A stretch of DNA of 64,000 nt from Sycobia sp. Sy_11 (GCA_018907035.1 JACCIC010000054.1:957001-1021000); one strand, 5' to 3'. Counted from the first letter of the stretch, positions 1 to 14,444 are shown. Notes: generated by a model from the letters alone, not told the origin. Numbers and translations are program-made.

Positions 1-424
1 ATAAATAAATATATTTTAAATTCATTCATCAACAAATGAAAATAACCTTTTCTTGTATTGCTGATTATACCTACAATTAGATTGTAATAATACAACCAAA
101 TTATATATCTAAAAACTGAATGTAGAGACAAATTGTGTTAAAAATTATTCAAACTTTTATTGTCGAAATGTATCGCGCTTTTGAAAAAAGCTTTACAATT
201 CTGATTCATGAAAGAATAATAACAAGTCTTGCTTTGAATTTTGAAATTGCCTCTAAATCCTCGGATAAATTAAAACCTTCTCCATAGTATTGATAACTAT
301 AGGAGAAAAATATATTCACTACGGTTTAACTCTATCGGTAAAATACCAAAAACGTAACCCGCACCTATATATGTTGAAAAAAAAAAAGAAAAAAAAAGAA
401 CGAAATTCATGATCCAGGACTGAC

Positions 425-616
425 ATGGAACCGCGCGCAATAAGGACTTTGTGCGTCGAAGGGCGTCGTCGTCGCCGTCCTAGTCGTTCATTTTCTCGTT
501 CAACCCTCGCGGCCCCCTCGCTCCCCTACTCCAGCTCCGCGGCCGTCGCTCATAGGCAGAGCGCCATTTTACGAGGACGAGCGCGGGGGCGGTCGCGCCG
601 CGAGCGACCGACAGAG

Positions 617-666
<50 letters not shown>

Positions 667-870
667 TGAGCTAGAGAAAGCGGGGGAGGACGAAGAGAAG
701 TGGGCGCGATCGAGGACGTGGAGGGTGCGCCACCGTATATACGTACCGGGCGTCGACTACGTTCGCTGGCGCGTGGGGGCGACCGAATATAGCGCACAAT
801 TCCCCGCGACAAAGGGAGAGGGCTCGGGGACCAGCTGAATTTTAGCGCGGCCCGCGCGCGTATATATGGG
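425..870. other. GC/CpG-rich block with embedded (GA)n tract
   Basis: This roughly 440-bp block is much richer in G, C and CpG than its surroundings and carries a long GA run at 616-660. Reading frames stay open on both strands, but their translations are arginine/serine low-complexity with an RE/ER repeat from the GA run, which is what open frames in GC-rich repeat DNA look like. A CpG-rich promoter, enhancer or untranslated exon of vg is possible; protein coding is unlikely. Confidence 0.4.
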
Positions 871-912
871 GTGGAATTTACGATGAATTCACGCTTATAT
901 ATGCGTATATAT

Positions 913-953
<41 letters not shown>

Positions 954-1018
954 GAGGGAGAGAGAAAGATGCTGTCAAGAAATAAAGTATTATACTGATG
1001 GAGAAAATCCTTTCGTAA

Positions 1019-1019
<1 letters not shown>

Positions 1020-1076
<57 letters not shown>
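1020..1076. repeat. (TA)n microsatellite
   Basis: An uninterrupted run of alternating TA of about 57 bp. It follows a (GA)n run at 915-950 that is separated from it by about 70 bp of non-repetitive sequence. Confidence 0.95.
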
Positions 1077-3653
1077 TAAAGTCGGAAGCATTCTAAACCC
1101 GAATAAGATAGCTAAAAGTTCGCCGTTGTTACATACCCAGAGTAATGTTAAATTTGTTGAGTAGCCGATAAATATATATAAAGCAACTTTGGTCGGAAAC
1201 AAAATATCAGACGAGCGTACTGTGCAGTGAATTTTCAGGATGGCCAGTTCTAACTATAATATATAGTTCTAAATCAATAACTATTGTTACAACTAACGTG
1301 ATAATTTATTTATAGATGTCCTTTTAATAAGGCTAGGGTCTGGTTTTTTTGGCGAGCCGGACTAGAGCTTGGTCAAATTACAATTTGGGTGACGATTTTA
1401 GCCCAGATTGAATGAGGTATAACTCTAATAACATCGACAATAAGACACATAAGTTTTTTAACAATGGTTTTAAAGAAAGAATTATTCGAATAATAAAGTT
1501 CTAACCTGGTGTCTACAAAGGTCTAACTTATGGGGAATGGAAATTCAGTCGATTTAGTAAGTACGAGTATATAATTGACTGATTCTGTTAATGCGTCGAA
1601 ATCTGCTCGAACTTTAATCGACAGTAACTAAAAAATTACACTTTTCTTGACAGATACTCATTAGAAATTAGAGAATTTTTAATTGTTTAGTTAGAAAGAG
1701 TCAGAAATTGAAAGAAGAAAATGGCATCGAAGACCATGACATATCGGACACTAAAACGAAAAGCATGTAATTAACAAAGTAGAAAAACAAAATATAGAAT
1801 TACATTGAACATCATTCAACAGAAAATTATTTCTAAAAATTTGACAAGTTCCTTATTCCCCTTGAATTTGGCAATAAACGTGCAATATTATTTACTTAAA
1901 ACTAACTCTAAAACGTAATTACAGAATTAATTTTTTATTTATGTAGTGATTGATACTACTGTGTAGTCTATTGCTTCTAAGAGAAGGAAAATAGGCCTTT
2001 TACAGATAAATATTTCATATAGCATAAGATGCCAAAGGAATTAAATTCACATAGACTAATCCGGCAAATACAATATTACTCCGATATTATCATACTAAAT
2101 CGACAATAATTCAAAGAATTTAGATTATAAAATTTATCATTTCTTATTATTCTATAGTTTCTAAAAAGTTCCTATACTTTTCAATTACTATATAAATAAA
2201 GAGCATTCAAAATATATACTCATACTTTCGAATGTAACTCTTAGAATTGAACGGGCATCAGTCCTTTTGACTTTTATACCACTTAAAGGCTGAAGTAACA
2301 GGTACATATACAGACCTCGAATTAACTTATCACCAAATTCAAATGAAACTAATGGATCATAAATGAGCTTAAATTTAACGACTTGGCTGTTGAATATATT
2401 TGTTCGGATTTGAATAGAGAAAATTTCATTCGAACAGATTGAAAAAATTATAAAAATGTAAATATATCTGAAAAATATTGAATAATTCACTGTAAAGTCA
2501 GTATTACGTTCATAAAACTTTTTCTACGTAATTAAATTAAATTTCAATATCAATAATAAGTTTTTAACATCTGAGCTCATTGTGTTAATTGGTATCAATG
2601 AAATTAACAATTAGTAGATCAGAATGTTGTGTGCGTACTTGCTGCAACGGATCTAAGATCATATACTCCTTCAGTTGTTGGTGATAATCTCTACTTATAA
2701 AAGAAAAGATAAGTTTTCTATAATGTAATATACATTAACATACTTTAAATATTTTTATTTATTTTATAATTTCATGATTAGATACCCCCTTAACCTTTCG
2801 GGATCCGGTAAAACAATGCATATTAGCTCAAAAATAATTTTTTTTATTTTCATCCAAAGAAGATGACCTCAAGGTTTCTTGAGTGTTTTATTACGAATCT
2901 GTAATTATATTTTCTAAAGTCAAGATACTGAATCATTATGGCGGACAATATCTTCAATGTAAAGATGGAAAGTTTCGTTTTTCTCGTAGTCAGATTGAAA
3001 TATGTACTAGAAGTTTTTGCTTTCATTGATTAAGAGCCTGTTGAAATACTAGGTCGCATCTTCAATGATCTCTTTTATAGCATCACCCAGAACCAATGAG
3101 ATTTTGAATATTTAATTCTACTTATAAGCTATAATTTAAAATTTCATTACCAAATATCTGCGTCGAATATATTCGTTTGAATATTATCACGGGCTTTTCC
3201 TTTTAGAAACTACAATTTTGAATCCGCCATTTTATGCTTTGGGAACTGAATAACTGTTTTTTACAAAGTAAAGCGCATAGCTCTATTCTTTACGCTTTGA
3301 CACACGTCAATAAATCAAATTCACTTGAAGTGGAAATATTTAATGCGTTTTCAATCTCCCGGGCCGGAAAACCAATATCTTCGTTCGACCCATGCTCGAC
3401 CATTCCCCCATGATTGATTAATGTTACAAGATAGCATTTTTATCCACTATCATAGAGAAATGAAAATACCAAATTCCAGCCCTCTAAAGATTAATATTTA
3501 TGTATTACATGTGCGTGTTTACATATATACGTAATATTTAACGAAATAATAAGCACCGAGCATTTATTACATTCGATCAAAAAACAAATCTCCCGGACAA
3601 TCCATTACAAATGATCCGACTAATAAGGCGTCGTCGACCGCTTCTGTCCGCAG

Positions 3654-5378
3654 ATCAACGTCAATCAGCGATCCCTCGAGACCGCGGGCCTCGAGATCTG
3701 CCCGAGCGGCGGCGGCGCAGGCGCAGGCGGCCCGGTGACCGGCGTACCCCAGGGCCAGTCGAGCAGCGCGGGCTCCATAGGCTCGGCGCCGAGCCCGGCC
3801 TCGCCAAGGCCGGCGCCCCAGCACCGGCCGCCCCTCACAACCTCCTCGCAGTCCTCGAGGAACATCGACGACGACAGGTCCACCGACGGTAAGTCCATCC
3901 AGGGATTTTATTCGCTTTTGTAGCTCGATCGGATGTGTTTCACGAAAAAATTAGGGTACGTTTAATTAATTAAGGAGACATGTTTTAATTGTGAGAAAAT
4001 TCACTATACGCATAATAGTTTTCAATAGAGTTTTCATTAAAAATTAATATCAGTACAGCATTTATTAGTCGAATTACGGTAAAAGTTCTCATAGATAACT
4101 ATGTCTTTCTATTAGTAAAGATTTACTAAATTCTATGTTCAGTTTAAAAATTACTCTAATATATTATAAAGAACAATTATTTATGAACGCGTTCAAGTCT
4201 TAAAATTCTAGAGTTTTTCTCATTTTATTAGATAGTCTGCTTCGGTCGGAAAACAAATGTGTATCAAATGGTAATTATGTAATAATTAAATATTGATGAG
4301 CTGACAAAAGGATGTGGAGGTCAGCAATTATTGCAGCCTATCGATATGCATTTCATCAAAGTATAAACTTTCTGTGGATCACAAAGTAATTTAACCCGTC
4401 AAATTTAAACATTCGAACATATGTGATTTCCATACAAAGATTTGGAACATTGCCCGTACGGAACAGCACGCCCCTGTAATATCGTATAAGCTTCATTGTT
4501 GTCTCAACTGTTATTCCTTGCTTCGTGTACTCGAATAACTAAATCGATCTTTACATTCATTATTTATATATTCGATGACAAATTCAGTTCAGATCAATAA
4601 AGCGCAGGTATCTGTTATCGCTCGAAATATGTCACTCTGCGCTCAGTGAGCAAAATACCATTTGCACCCGACTCTTCTGCGGGAGCAAAGTAAAATGACG
4701 GCAAAAACTCAGCCCGTCAAATGTGTCAAAACAAGACATTTTCCGCCGTTACTTGCGAGGGAGCAAAATGGAAAGAGCGCCTCGAACGGTACAACAAAAA
4801 AATTGCATCCCCTATAGCTTCAATTTTCCGTGCCTACCCAACAGTTGGTCGCTCGAACTTTTTTGTTTTGTTTTTAAACTTGCAGTTAAGCGGTCGATAT
4901 TTCACAATAAAGTTAAATGCATGCTTTATTTCAATTTTTGAACAAAGTCGTTAAATTTTTTCAAAATTTTTATATGAAAATTGATCTAATATCATTTTTA
5001 TTTATGTATTCTTTTAATCGTCGTTATTTTCCGATCTGTTGCAACTTTAAAACTGCGCGGAACTATTTTTCTAGTATATCTTGGGCATATAATTATGCGG
5101 AATTCATAAGCAAAATATCGAGCTGTACTTTAAAACTCTAATAGAGTAAAGGTAAATTATATAAAATTAACAAAGTATATATATTTCACATGTCCAACTA
5201 TGTCTTACTTACAACAAAAATAGTAAAACAGAGTTTAAAAGTCACACCAGATTGAAAAAAAAAATATTAAAAGAAATTAATAAAAAATGATATTTTTCGA
5301 CAAAATTTCATTAGAAAAATTTTCTTTCGACTGTTTTTCGTCAAAATTGACCTCATCCCTGGCACTCCAACAGCTCAG

Positions 5379-5431
<53 letters not shown>

Positions 5432-6321
5432 CTTCACCTAATCTATCGATTACAAATTTGTTTACTCGTCACATGACTGCATATCTGATTGGTGAAAAAA
5501 AGTAACAAATAATAGAGAAAACTAGTTACAAAAAAAACACGTATCACGCCTGAACATCGTATATCCCCATCATCGTATATCCTGACACGATGCAAAAATT
5601 CCATTTTTATTTTAACAAATTGATCGGCTGTAAATGAACTGTGAAAAATGCGAACGATATTATACAATATTTTTAATGTATTTCATTGTACAATGGGACA
5701 ATTGATGTCGAAGCGATCGAGTGTGCCGGACCTACACAGATTTATACTTGCAAGAGTCTTCGATGTATCCTTTTTCGAGATCTGACGTAACAATGAAATT
5801 TAGACTCGTTGACAGTCCGAAATTTCAAATGCTTTTTTTCCAACGCACCTCTTCACGCGTGTAGTCAGTAACCAAAGAACCATTTATTATATTTACTTTT
5901 ATAACGATCTTCGAACGCGTAGGCGTGCATTCGCAAACACATACGCATTTGAAATAATAATAGTTCAAATGAAAATTCAATAATGTTATTAAATAACATT
6001 ACAAGCGGGTTCGACTAGCTGTAATTCATGTCACTTGAGTACAGTTCGAGCAGCACGAGTTGCTCAAGCCCGATTCTTCGCCCTATGGTTCGAACGTTCT
6101 TGTATAAATATTGCAGAGCAACTAATACTGGCTAACTTACTGAAATATAAAGAAAATCCTGTACTTATGTAAAACCATCGATAACCCGCTGCAATCTGAA
6201 ATTATTGAAAATATATCTTAAAATTACACGTGCACTCGCACAACCACGATTTAATTTCTAACAATCGCAATGCCCCTGGCATATAACGACGCAGGAAATG
6301 CGCATTCAACTGGAATCTCTC

Positions 6322-6379
<58 letters not shown>

Positions 6380-7145
6380 TACACCCTTCGTACAGATCTA
6401 TATAACGCGACGCATGATTAATTTCGTTCCGACGAGCTGCACCTGCATTTATGACTTCTGCCCTGCCCGTCGGGGGAGCCGGCTAATAGCGGTGAAAAAT
6501 CGATTTCGACACGGCCCCGAATTTAATTAAGCACGCCGCTCCGCCACCCCTTGGCCGCGCGCGCGTCAGTTCGCGCGCCCGATGTTTGAAGAAGATTTAT
6601 CGAATTACATCCGTGCGCCATCCCCCCTCCCCCCATCGGGCCGAGACTAATAGCCGACGAGTGGGGATTTGATATTTGTTTTGCAATACACAGATATATT
6701 TATATAATACCGATGATGCGCGCGCCTGTATCATGTCAAAGGCAAACATCCTCCCGGCGGATCGAAGCGATTCCGATTTTCTCCGAGATCGCGGCGAAAA
6801 ATCAGAGTTGCGCAAATGAGTGTTTATTTTCGTTTTATTTATTTACCATTTTTGTTTTTTCTTGTTTTTGTTACAGCCGTTGGACCGAACACAGCGACCG
6901 ACGACTCCGACGACAGCGAGAGCAGAGCGCAATACGTCAGCGCCAATTGCGTGGTCTTCACGCATTATCGCGGGGACGCAGCGACGGAGGTCGAGGAACA
7001 CTTTCAAAGGGCATTGGCTCAGGATAAGCCAAAAGGTGAGCGTGAAAATTCATTTATATCGTTTGAAAAATTCATGACGATAATTTGACAGAGGCTGGCG
7101 TTATGGAACTGCTTTACTGGTGCTGCTGCGCATGGTTATATATAC

Positions 7146-7201
<56 letters not shown>

Positions 7202-7231
7202 TAAAGTGCGCAAAAATTGAATTTTCGTGCT

Positions 7232-7271
<40 letters not shown>

Positions 7272-10200
7272 CGCGCACGCACGCACGTGTGTACAGCTTT
7301 CAAAATGTATTGCGGAAAAGGACAATGAATACATTATGGATTCAAAATGACAATCAAAATGTATTCTTTTGTGCCCGGAATAAATTCATTCAATTCTTTA
7401 CGCCTTAAATCTCAATAGTTTTGCATTGATATTAAATCAGTTTGACATTCATAAAGTGGACAAAATCTATTCGTACATCTTAAATGAAATTTGGATTAAC
7501 GCGCAAAGTGCAAAGTACACTTATTTTATTCTCGTGAAAAGAAAATTATCGCGGTGGGTATGTAAGACAAATAAAAACTTACATACATACTATTATGCAA
7601 AATATATAATGTTTTATAACGTATTATTTAATTGCTAATTATGTAATTTCTGACAAAAAAAAAAAATTTTCTCCGGCTAACACGTAAATGAATCCAATAT
7701 AATTAGTTTTTATCAATTCATTATGAAGTGAAAAAAGAATAACGCTTCCAAGTGAATATACGTCATTTTGTAATTTGTAATTTTTGCTCTCGAATATTAC
7801 TGGTTCGTTAATTATTTTGCGTACACAATAACATTTTCTACTATATTGTCTATAAACTTGTACGTTGCATGCGATATGAGGAGGAAAAATTGTATAGAAT
7901 ACACGTGCGCTCTCAATAAGGATGTAAAAACGCACAATCGCTCTTTTGGCCTTATAGAATCGTTTAGGACAAAAGTTCGGCCCATGCTCGAATCGCCTAA
8001 TTTACGCGCTTGTATTGGTCATTATATAATTTAATATTATGAAATTGTTAAATATTTTGAGTTTCGTAGAGCGATTAACAAATTAGAGGGTTCGTACAGT
8101 GTTTATACAAAGAAATACAACTCAGCTAGATGTATATTACACGTGTCGGACAACAACACACGTTTTATATTTTTAGTTTGTTTTTGAAAAATAAAATTAT
8201 CTACCTAATGAATTTTGCACTTTATTATTACTCAAATAATAACATTTATTTAGTGCTTCTTGGATTGACTTTTCAAGTCGATTGTGAGAATAAAAAAAAT
8301 TTACTTATTAAATATTGATATATTTACAATGAATATAAATATTAATTATTTACGAAATATCAAAAGTTCTTATAACTACAGTTTAGCTATGTTTATTAAC
8401 TAAAATCTTTGTTCGTCTGCGATAATGCAATACAAGTATTATTATAATCATTATCTTCCTTTTATCGGAATTCAGCGACTGAATTGTTACTCACATTTGT
8501 TGTTTCAGATAATAATAATCCTATGATTACGAGAAACTTTCCAGCGTCATTTTGGAAAAGTCATCACGAAGTTTACGAGTACGCCGATCCTTGGCATTCG
8601 CATTATACTCAGTATCACCCTCGGTAAGGAACGTATTTAATATAGACCTATAAGTTCTAGACAGGTGCACTGTAACCTAATTTTCTTTTAATAGTTAATA
8701 GTTCCTTATATTTCAATAAATACAATGCTTAATGTTTCTTTATTAAGTTAGAAGGAATCAAATGTTCAATGACACGAATATATAATGTTAGTAGTTTACA
8801 CGTAGTTTTTTAACTCTTCTATAACTGATTTAAGGAGGCTCGATCGTGTACTGATATTTTCATAAGTCAAATTATTCGTGAGACTTTAAAAGATTAATCT
8901 TGAAATAACTTTTTACGTGGAATTAAGAATTTCTAAATTAATCAATGAGGATTTTAAGTAAATCTTCAATAAGTGTACTTTTTGTATATAAAATAATTAA
9001 ATGAAAAAGATTATATTTTGTTTAGTTAATTTTAATTAAATTAATTATATAACTTTAGAGATACCCAACAGTTCCTTGTAAAAAGAGAATAAGTCATGAA
9101 TTATTTCACGAGGGTTTTGAGTAAAATTCAGAAAATAGAGGGAAAATGATAAAACTAAGGAAAAATTCAAATGTAAAAGTATAGTGTATCGATATAGAAG
9201 CAAATGATAAACCCTCCTTAAGGTTATTTACAAAGATATAATAATTATTTTTTTCTCCCTCGCATTAATTTCGTATCGCTGAACAAATTTTTTAAATTTA
9301 TACTCTATTCTTTAGCCATAATGTCAATATAATTCATCGAATCGACATTTTTCTTAGAGAAAGGAAATTATTTCTTAATTTCATGAAATAGTGTACATCA
9401 ATGGCCCTAAAAATATCGGCGCGATTTGTTTTCCGACGAAACGTAACGCAATTCCTGACTGACAAACCGATTAACGACAAATTAAAATTATATAACAATG
9501 ATCGATTCTTGCGTCTTATCACGAGTCTGACCATACGCGAAAGATACCTTATATCAGTGCCGTTTTCAGTGCTTCATAAAACAACATTGAAAGTTTAACA
9601 CCAAATTATTTATATATATAGGGATTGGCTACTTTTCAGTGCAAAAATATGCAACGTGTTATATCACAATGCGTAAATTAATCATAATTAATTAATTAAT
9701 CTTAATTAAACGGAATTGATCTTCGTTACAATAGCAATATATTAAAATTACGTATTTCATTGAATGTAAGAATTTTTTCCTTAATACGCTTTATAATATA
9801 AACATTAAGCATGAATATATTAAGTTATCTTTCAAAAAAAAAAAATTAAGATCTTACATTATATATTCAATATACGGACAATGCCGCCGAAGTAATTGAA
9901 CAACGTAGCATGTTGGGATCGTATGGAGAAAGTTGCGTGTCCAATGTTATCATGCGTTCGGGGCAGTTGCAAATAGTTTTTTCGCTATATACGTCAATAT
10001 CCGTCAGCCAATCGCGACGCCTAATAATAGATACAATATCGAACGTAAAATTGAATAAATGAAGGGCAACTTTCGCGCAGTTTTGATTGAAACCAAAAAA
10101 CTGTTTGTGTCTGTCGTCACTTTGTATTCCCTCCTCCCGTTCTTTATCGAAGGACGAAAATTTTGGCATCTGCATATAGCGCAAAAAAGAGACGCAACTA

Positions 10201-10297
10201 CCCAATGTTCCAATTGAGTGTTACTATACCTACGGCTGTTACTACCTCGGCGACATCGTGCCTCTATTATACACTCGGCAAAACTCTGATGCTATTG

Positions 10298-10335
<38 letters not shown>

Positions 10336-10592
10336 ACGACCCTCTCGCCAGGACCGTGCACGAGTACCACCACCATCACAACATGGCGGCGGCCAGCTAC
10401 AACAGCCTGCTGCTGAACCGCAGCCTCGGCCACCCGAGCTCGCACCCGGGGGTGCCCCATCACGCGCACACCGCCGCCACCTACAAGGACTGGACGACGG
10501 CGACGCCCTCGCAGTCCCTCGTCGACGCGTCCTCGGCGCCGCCGTATCCGCACGGGCCGTACGCGCCCCTGTCGAGCGACTACTGGACGTGA
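3654..10592 (+). CDS. vg: Vestigial, transcriptional cofactor of Scalloped/TEAD (3' four exons; N-terminus outside window)
   Basis: Four plus-strand exons join in frame: 3654-3888, 6877-7035, 8509-8623 and 10352-10592 (stop TGA at the end), giving about 249 residues. Exon 2 holds the TDU/Scalloped-interaction motif, seen as AQYVSANCVVFTHYRGD followed by VEEHFQRAL. Exon 3 carries a second Vestigial signature, NPMITRNFPASFW, and the last exon has the histidine-rich YHHHHNMAAASYNSLL and ends in SSDYWT. Vestigial is a nuclear cofactor that gives the TEAD factor Scalloped its wing and flight-muscle target choice. The first visible exon is a Ser/Gly/Pro-rich linker without initiator Met, so the protein is incomplete at its N-terminus here. 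Introns are 2988, 1473 and 1728 bp, with GTAAGT, GTGAGC and GTAAGG donors. The last acceptor uses a (CT)n microsatellite as its pyrimidine tract. The identification is very secure; the start is unknown. Confidence 0.95.
4640..4800. repeat. Copy of a dispersed motif related to TTTTGCTCCC, in vg intron
   Basis: Three near-copies of GGGAGCAAAA (reverse complement TTTTGCTCCC) lie at about 4648, 4681 and 4759. The same 10-mer on the other strand occurs near 53978 and 54803 in the transposon-rich end of the window, within equally GC-rich surroundings. This suggests a degraded repeat family. No coding capacity was recognised. Confidence 0.35.
5379..5429. repeat. (TA)n microsatellite in vg intron
   Basis: A pure TA run of about 50 bp within the 2988-bp vg intron. 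Confidence 0.95.
6316..6376. repeat. (CT)n microsatellite in vg intron
   Basis: A nearly pure CT run about 500 bp before the TDU-encoding exon. It is followed to about 6650 by a relatively GC-rich stretch, which could include regulatory sequence for vg. Confidence 0.9.
7139..7270. repeat. Compound (TA)n and (GT)n microsatellites in vg intron
   Basis: A TA run occupies 7139-7198 and a GT run about 7234-7269, both just downstream of the vg exon ending at 7035. Open frames across them are repeat artefacts (VCVC and IYIY peptides). Confidence 0.95.
10299..10351 (+). promoter_or_regulatory. Splice acceptor of vg last exon with (CT)n microsatellite as polypyrimidine tract
   Basis: A (CT)n run at about 10299-10332 is followed by CAACACGACCCTCTCGCCAG and then the last vg exon at 10352. 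The reading frame from the previous exon (phase 2) continues exactly into this exon. The repeat therefore sits where the polypyrimidine tract belongs, so its length may affect splicing. Confidence 0.75.
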
Positions 10593-11137
10593 AGGGGGCG
10601 TCGCGATCGCCCGTCACCGTCGGCACGCCGCACTTGGAGCACGGCTGCGCTGGTATACGCGTGCCGCGAGCCTGCCCTCGACCCTCCCCGGTCCCTCTAT
10701 ATACTATGTTACGTCCTCGCCCCCATACATCGGCGGGGGTGGCTTTTATTCACGAGATGTCCTGCGAGAGCCACGTGTGCCGCTTGACTTATATTATATT
10801 ATATGTACATGCACGTACGCGGACATCGTGAGGGCGTGGGCGGCTCTCTTCGAGCTCGTGGCCCTCCTCCGCCATTGCAGGGACCGCGCGCCCTATTCGC
10901 GCGACGGACGCGAGACTCTCGTATCGCTATTATTTAAGAAACGTTCTAATTATAAACACGATAGCTATATGCATAATAATATGATTCAATTGCACGAGGC
11001 GCAATCAAATTTGAATTACAATTGGCGCTTCGATCGTCCCCGCGAACGAGGGGCGATCCGCGCGCGCCCGCTCGATGAATATTATCGTGGAGAAGCTATG
11101 AAATGAAGCCGCTAAACGGTTTGATTGATTGTGACTC

Positions 11138-11195
<58 letters not shown>

Positions 11196-11278
11196 GTGTG
11201 TTTGGGTGCGGGCGAATGATGCGAAAGAGCTTCTAATTTTAGAAGCTGATGCGCTCCACACAATCGCGTGAAAGCCAA

Positions 11279-11317
<39 letters not shown>

Positions 11318-12780
11318 GCGCGCAATCACGGAATTAGAACGCATCGATTATAAAAAGCATAAACCGACCCTTTTCATACGCGCTTATCGCCATATCGCTG
11401 GAAATTTGTGACGGTTTATGAAAATTTTTTCCGCTCGATATGTTTTATTTGTGTCAATGGCATCTTGTGATTGATATGCGATCGATGCGGTTCAAGGAAA
11501 AAGTCGCGATATCATTGTAATGCTGAATTTTACCAAAATTTTAGCGACGAGCGTGAAAAGGGTCCTGAAATGTAATACTGGAGCGGTATACTTGCAATCC
11601 CAATTCCGTGAAAGCGAGTATATATATTCGCGCGCGCGCGCGCGCGTGTGTGTATGTGTTGTGCCGGTGCATTTGCGTATGTGTGTCCCTGTGTACAATA
11701 CGATGATCCACATATGTATGTAGCTTGGCTGGCAGAAAGATAACGAGCGCTTATAATATATAAAAAAAAAAAATAAAAAAAACTTTTTTGAATAAGCGCG
11801 AACTTCGATCGAAGTATAAATAATGCCTGTTTGAGAAAAAGGCGCCATCGCGGCTGAGATCGTTATAAATGATAAGACTATCGTTTAAATATACATGCTT
11901 TCTAAGTAACAACATTGTATATCGAGTATATTTATACATACTGGTTAAAATCCTTCGTGAATTTTATTATTATCATTATTATTTTGATTGATTTCCAATA
12001 TACTTTTATTTAATTAATTAATTTACTGCTTATTTGATTTTTACTTGAATTGACAGAATCTAGCGGAATGTCGAGAACATTCAATAAAAATATGAAAAAA
12101 AATAAACAATGGCAATATGTTATCTCCTTATCTATAGAATCGAATTGAATAAAAATTTTAAGAAATACCTGTTTCGCAGATAATAATTATACCGTCTAGA
12201 TCGCGTCTAGATTACCAAATCGAGCTCGAAAAATCTCTGTACATTTAGAACTTTTGTAAGCTTCGTCTCTCTCTCTGTTTAATCAATAAGCGTTTTGTTC
12301 TAGTCTTCGATTCAATCAGTTCTATATACCTATGACGACTTTATTAATGGATAAATTTTAACTTTAACTATAGGATGTAGAAAAACAAATGGTACACGGT
12401 AGGTTTGCACGAATTATCCTACTTTTGAACTCTACTTTAACCTTTAATGTTCATCAATGGAAATTTATATTCACGACAATATAAACTAATATTATTTTAG
12501 CTGAAAGCCAACAACTTTATCTGCTGTTAGCCAAATGCGAAATAACATAATTTGAATGCTGAAAACATTTTTGTAAATCCAAACAAGTGTATTTTTTGGT
12601 CGGCATTTATAGTTGATTTGATCGTAGTTAAATAAACCATACACTCTATTAATTCGCATCAATAATTTATCAAAGAGATTTCAAATAATATTTTTTTCAC
12701 GTAAAAAAAGATTTAATAAAATTTTAAAAATTCCTTTTTCAGTAAAGTATGAACAGAGGTACATGACATGACATCTCTCT

Positions 12781-12818
<38 letters not shown>

Positions 12819-12900
12819 GTTTCTCTATTGTAATTCATGTTAAAACTTATATATTCCGTATTGTCCATTTATGTATAAATAATGTATTATAATGGTTCTG
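10593..12900 (+). other. vg 3' untranslated and flanking region with microsatellites
   Basis: The first few hundred bases after the vg stop are GC-rich and probably 3' UTR. Two (GT)n tracts follow at about 11137-11193 and 11278-11317, then a (CG)n/(GT)n tract near 11629-11655 and a (CT)n tract near 12783-12817. No further exon or transposon protein was seen. The polyadenylation site could not be fixed. Confidence 0.5.
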
Positions 12901-14368
12901 TATAAGTAAAAATGGATTATATATATAATAAAATTATCTATCTATCCATTAATCTAACCCTTATTCCAGTCTCTCCCTTCCTTTCATATTTAATGTAAAA
13001 AAAGCTGGGCGAAATCATTTGTTTTCATCATAATTATGATCCATCCAAAGTTTTTAAATTAAAAGAAAAAAATTACGAGTCTTATTGCCTCCACTTATTC
13101 AAATATAAACTCTCTCGTTACTTACTCTTATATGTAATACACAGTCTATGTGGAATAAAATTTTCACCTCCAAATCTCGTGGCTCGCATTCGTATTATAA
13201 GTCAGAGACGAGACTGGACAAGACTATGAATACTGACTATGAATATTTCCAGAGCACCGATAAAAGTGATTTTAGGGTGAAAATACTCGTAGGACAATCA
13301 ATTGTTGAAACTTTAGTGGCCTTGTAAAATAATTCGGTAATTTCGCATTCCTTATTTGCAACCCTAAGACATATAAGACTTATTAGTTTTAGATTATTAA
13401 GTAGAAGAAAGATTAGTTTTCAACACATTTTGGAGTTTATTTTCAAAGTTTATATATTTATTATATCTGATTTTGATTTGGCCTAAAAGAATGAAATTAA
13501 AACACTTGTTTGCATTTCTGTTTGATAATCAATTACATTTGGTGACCGAAAGGGTAAATGGGTTGCATTTATTATTGTAAAATAATTAAGAGTCGTTTAT
13601 GAAGACAAAGGTTACATGAATGTTCATCACGTTCTAACTGAAACATAGTTACAATAGGAGCTTTTTTAAATTTTTAATTTTTCAACTTAACAACTAATTC
13701 AACAACTAATTTAACAACTAATTCAGTCGTCTTTATTTGTACAATAAAAATAATTTAAGAAAGAAAAGAACCATTCTTTTTAAATATATATATAACTGAC
13801 ATGTTTCAGTGCCGGGAATGCTTAAATATATTTGAAATTTATTTTTGTTATTATTTGTAAAAGAATTTAATAATTCAAACAATAATAAAATAAAATAAAA
13901 ATAAAATTTGAAAAGAATATTTTCAAATCTTAAATCTGTTCATGAAAACTTCTTATTTCATTTCCTATTAAGTATTAACTTATACTGGACATTTGTAAAT
14001 TGTTAAATAATTAAAGAATTATTTTTCGAAAAACTAGATTTCATGAATAAAAAGGAGTAAGTGCGACCCTTAGTTTCAAGTTAATTCTTCAAACAATTTA
14101 TAAAAGGATTGTGAAATTAGCATTGTTCTTTTAGAAGATCAATATGAGTTTTGCAAGTTCCTAATCCTACGAAAATTTTAAACTTAGAATCACTTTGTGC
14201 GATCACACTAAATTTTGAAAGTGGGTGGGGCGATTGATTTACAGTCTCCTATACATACAATATAAAGAGCAATGGAAATACGACGATGCACCATTATATA
14301 CTTGGTCACAAATTATGTTTATTACTGATTGACTTTATTGTAAAGTGCGGAAACGCGATTTATATATG

Positions 14369-14444
<76 letters not shown>

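Larger units (their letters stand above)
1..3653. other. AT-rich sequence upstream of the first visible vg exon (intron or 5' flank)
   Basis: No convincing exon was found here. The sequence is AT-rich, apart from a GC-rich block at about 425-870 and three simple repeats: (GA)n near 616-660, (GA)n near 915-950 and (TA)n near 1020-1076. The downstream vg exon at 3654 starts in phase 0 directly after a splice acceptor and has no initiator methionine, so this stretch is most simply the intron before it. The conserved N-terminal Vestigial segment was looked for on the plus strand and not seen, so the first coding exon is probably left of the window. Confidence 0.5.

Noticed and set aside
425..838. 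A 137-codon plus-strand frame and an overlapping 110-codon minus-strand frame in the GC-rich block
   Set aside because: Both translations are arginine/serine low-complexity dominated by the GA repeat; no domain and no fit to the Vestigial N-terminus.
7101..7350. Open frames on both strands rich in IYIY, VCVC and HTHT
   Set aside because: They are translations of the (TA)n and (GT)n microsatellites in a vg intron.
10163..10831. A 222-codon plus-strand frame overlapping the last vg exon
   Set aside because: It is out of frame with vg, crosses the (CT)n tract and the splice acceptor, and has no recognisable domain; the vg frame explains this DNA.
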